Assembly: GCA_902784615.1 (NCBI GenBank)
Contig: CACZVN010000022.1
Coordinates: forward strand, 1-35,565
Origin: an uncultured Prevotellaceae bacterium
Lineage (GTDB): Bacteria; Bacteroidota; Bacteroidia; Bacteroidales; Bacteroidaceae
DNA length: 35,565 nucleotides
Direction: 5' to 3'
The first letter of the stretch is position 1. Each line of letters starts with the position of its first letter. Below are positions 34,431 through 35,565 of this stretch, piece after piece. Under the pieces are notes generated by a model, which saw only the letters and a program-made list of their open reading frames with translations, ran no database searches and was not told the origin of the DNA. A program made the position numbers and the translations under genes.

Positions 34431-34586
34431 TTACTTTCCGTGATGCTCATCAGAAACCGTTAACTTCTTGCGACCCTTGGCACGACGAGCTGCCAGAACG
34501 CGACGGCCGTTCTTTGTGGCCATTCTCTCACGGAAGCCGTGCTTGTTCACGCGACGGCGATTGTGTGGCTGAAATGTTCTTTTCAT
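34431..34586 (-). CDS. rpmH: 50S ribosomal protein L34
   Basis: A 51-codon gene, shorter than usual gene-calling cut-offs but unmistakable. The product starts [18 protein letters not shown] and continues with [17 protein letters not shown] and [10 protein letters not shown], the classic Arg/Lys-rich L34 sequence, with a short acidic-basic tail SDEHHGK. It is part of the large ribosomal subunit. It is a single-gene unit with its own -7 element upstream and a strong terminator downstream, and is divergent from efp. Confidence 0.98.
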   Translation of the reverse strand: MKRTFQPHNRRRVNKHGFRERMATKNGRRVLAARRAKGRKKLTVSDEHHGK

Positions 34587-34632
34587 TGCTTTATCCTTAT
34601 TTAATTTATTACGTTTTTACCGATTTGGGGTG

Positions 34633-34640
34633 CAAAAGTA
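34633..34640 (-). promoter_or_regulatory. -7 element of rpmH
   Basis: CAAAAGTA reads TACTTTTG on the minus strand, matching TAnnTTTG, 46 bp upstream of the rpmH ATG. A CTTG at 34661-34664 is 20 bp further upstream and could serve as a weak -33. Confidence 0.6.
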
Positions 34641-34677
34641 CTCATTATTTTTGAATTACGCAAGTTTTTCCCTAAAA

Positions 34678-34706
34678 ATTATGAATTATGAATAATGAAT
34701 TAAGAA
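34678..34706. repeat. ATTATGAA-type short repeats upstream of efp
   Basis: The unit ATTATGAATTATGAATAATGAATTAAG consists of three to four near-copies of a 7-8 bp element. It lies just upstream of the efp -7 element. Confidence 0.55.
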
Positions 34707-34714
34707 ATATTTCG

Positions 34715-34722
34715 TATCTTTG
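34715..34722 (+). promoter_or_regulatory. -7 element of efp
   Basis: TATCTTTG lies 37 bp before the ATG at 34760 and matches TAnnTTTG. Confidence 0.65.
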
Positions 34723-34759
34723 CACCCGAAAACGAAATAAAAGTAACAATTTTAGGTAT

Positions 34760-35303
34760 ATGATTAATTCACAAGACATTAAAAAAGGCACCGCTATTCG
34801 CATGGACGGTGGTATTTGGGTGTGCATTGATTTTCAGCACCGCAAGCCAGGCAAGGGTAACACAATCATGATCATCAAAGTCAAGAACGTCAGCGACGGC
34901 CGCGTACTGGAGCGCCGCTTCAACATCGGTGAGTCATCGAGCGTCGTCCCTATCAGTATCTCTACGAGGACCAGTCTGGCCGTATCTTCATGAACCAGGA
35001 GACCTTCGAGCAGATTCCCATCGACAACGAACTCGTGATTGGACATGAGTATATGAAGGAGAGCGACATCGTGGAGGTCGTTTCCGATACTACCGACGGC
35101 ACCATCCTCTACGCCGAAATGCCTGTGAAGACCGTTCTTCGCGTCACTCACTCTGAGCCGGGTATCAAGGGCGACACCGCTACCAACACTCTGAAGCCTG
35201 CTACGCTGGAGACTGGCGTTGAGGTGCGTGTGCCCCTCTTCAAGGCGACCTCATCCAGGTTGACACTCGTGACGGCAGTTATCTGCAGCGCGTGAAGGAA
35301 TAA
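34760..35303 (+). pseudogene. efp: Elongation factor P, disrupted by two internal deletions
   Basis: EF-P helps ribosomes make proline-rich sequences. All three domains are recognisable, but in three frames. Frame one (34760 to about 34933) encodes MINSQDIKKGTAIRMDGG, then KPGKGNTIM and RRFNIGE of the KOW-like domain. The next part resumes in another frame at 34939 ([25 protein letters not shown]) and runs to VRVPLF at 35241. The end is in the third frame from 35244 ([22 protein letters not shown] 35301-35303). Against the usual family sequence, about 16 nt are missing at 34934-34938 and about 7 nt at 35242-35243. As written, translation stops at 34991-34993 and makes no complete EF-P. The native stop overlaps the next gene's ATG (TAATG). 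This may be a true pseudogene or an assembly error. Confidence 0.88.
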
Positions 35304-35565
35304 TGAAATACTCGATCATCGTCCCCGTATACAATCGTCCCGATGAAGTGGGCGAACTCCTCGAAAGCCTATCTAATCAGACACAGAAGGACTTCGAAGT
35401 GATTATTGTGGAGGACGGATCGGTAAAGACCTGCAAGGATGTTTGCGACAAGTACGCAGGCATCCTTGCTTTGCATTATTACAACAAGGAGAACAGCGGT
35501 CCAGGGCAGAGTCGCAACTACGGTGCTGAGCGTGCCAACGGCGAATGGCTCATCATTCTCGACTC
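35303..35565 (+). CDS. Family 2 glycosyltransferase, N-terminal part
   Basis: The first 87 codons are present before the window ends. The product begins MKYSIIVPVYNRPDEV and continues with QTQKDFEVIIVEDGS, ENSGPGQSRNYGAERANGEWLIILD. These are the nucleotide-sugar binding start of the GT-A fold (IVPVYN, VEDGS) and the run-up to the DxD metal site, which is just at the edge. GT2 enzymes transfer a sugar from an activated donor to polysaccharide or lipid acceptors; the acceptor is unknown. The ATG at 35303 overlaps the efp stop by one base, so it is probably co-transcribed with efp. Confidence 0.9.
   Translation, partial: MKYSIIVPVYNRPDEVGELLESLSNQTQKDFEVIIVEDGSVKTCKDVCDKYAGILALHYYNKENSGPGQSRNYGAERANGEWLIILD

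Overview
The window looks like a chromosomal segment of a Bacteroidota bacterium, most likely Prevotella or a close relative. The evidence is a SusC/SusD pair, a hybrid two-component regulator, many lipoprotein signals, a NigD-like lipoprotein, and almost no Shine-Dalgarno sites. Most upstream regions carry the Bacteroidota -7 element TAnnTTTG, sometimes with a TTTG -33 element about 20 bp upstream.

Layout. 1-991: 3' end of a probable L-fucose isomerase-like gene and a hypothetical lipoprotein, closed by a strong terminator. 1026-4714 (minus): a GH3 glycosidase and a CE1-type esterase. 4973-7332 (plus): an AmmeMemoRadiSam pair, with the Memo and AMMECR1 domains fused in one lipoprotein and a radical SAM enzyme directly behind. 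7379-7664: an unusual mirror-symmetric repeat element. 7792-10776: a PIF1-like helicase and a convergent Cof-type HAD phosphatase. 10857-20118 (minus): SusC, SusD, a third surface lipoprotein, a second CE1 esterase and a second GH3. 20369-27585 (plus): a third CE1-type esterase, a hybrid two-component system (HTCS) and a GH13 amylase-like enzyme. 27609-29717: a DUF3089 hydrolase and a threonine aldolase-like enzyme, divergently transcribed from a symmetric promoter region. 29736-34326 (minus): PASTA protein, RluD-type pseudouridine synthase, D-Ala-D-Ala ligase, acyltransferase and NigD-like lipoprotein. 34431-34586: rpmH. 34760-35303: an elongation factor P gene that is broken by two apparent deletions. 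35303 to the end: a partial family 2 glycosyltransferase.

The central theme is a polysaccharide utilisation locus (PUL) split into two minus-strand transcription units by unrelated genes. Its two leading genes, the GH3 at 4714 and SusC at 20118, have the same upstream architecture. Three GTTCAAA boxes are spaced exactly 30 and 20 bp apart, and the nearest box starts exactly 53 bp from the end of a minus-strand TAnnTTTG element. This is a strong candidate for the binding array of the HTCS at 21523-25545 and would make the two units one regulon. The enzyme set is esterases plus exo-type glycosidases; no endo-acting enzyme other than the GH13 is present, so the true substrate cannot be named from this window.

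Other points of note are the double lesion in efp, the Cys/His-rich tandem duplication inside one GH3, TTCAC-type repeat tracts inserted in frame in the Memo-AMMECR1 gene, and the ten-octamer inverted repeat at 7379-7664. No tRNA, rRNA, CRISPR array, integrase or transposase was found.
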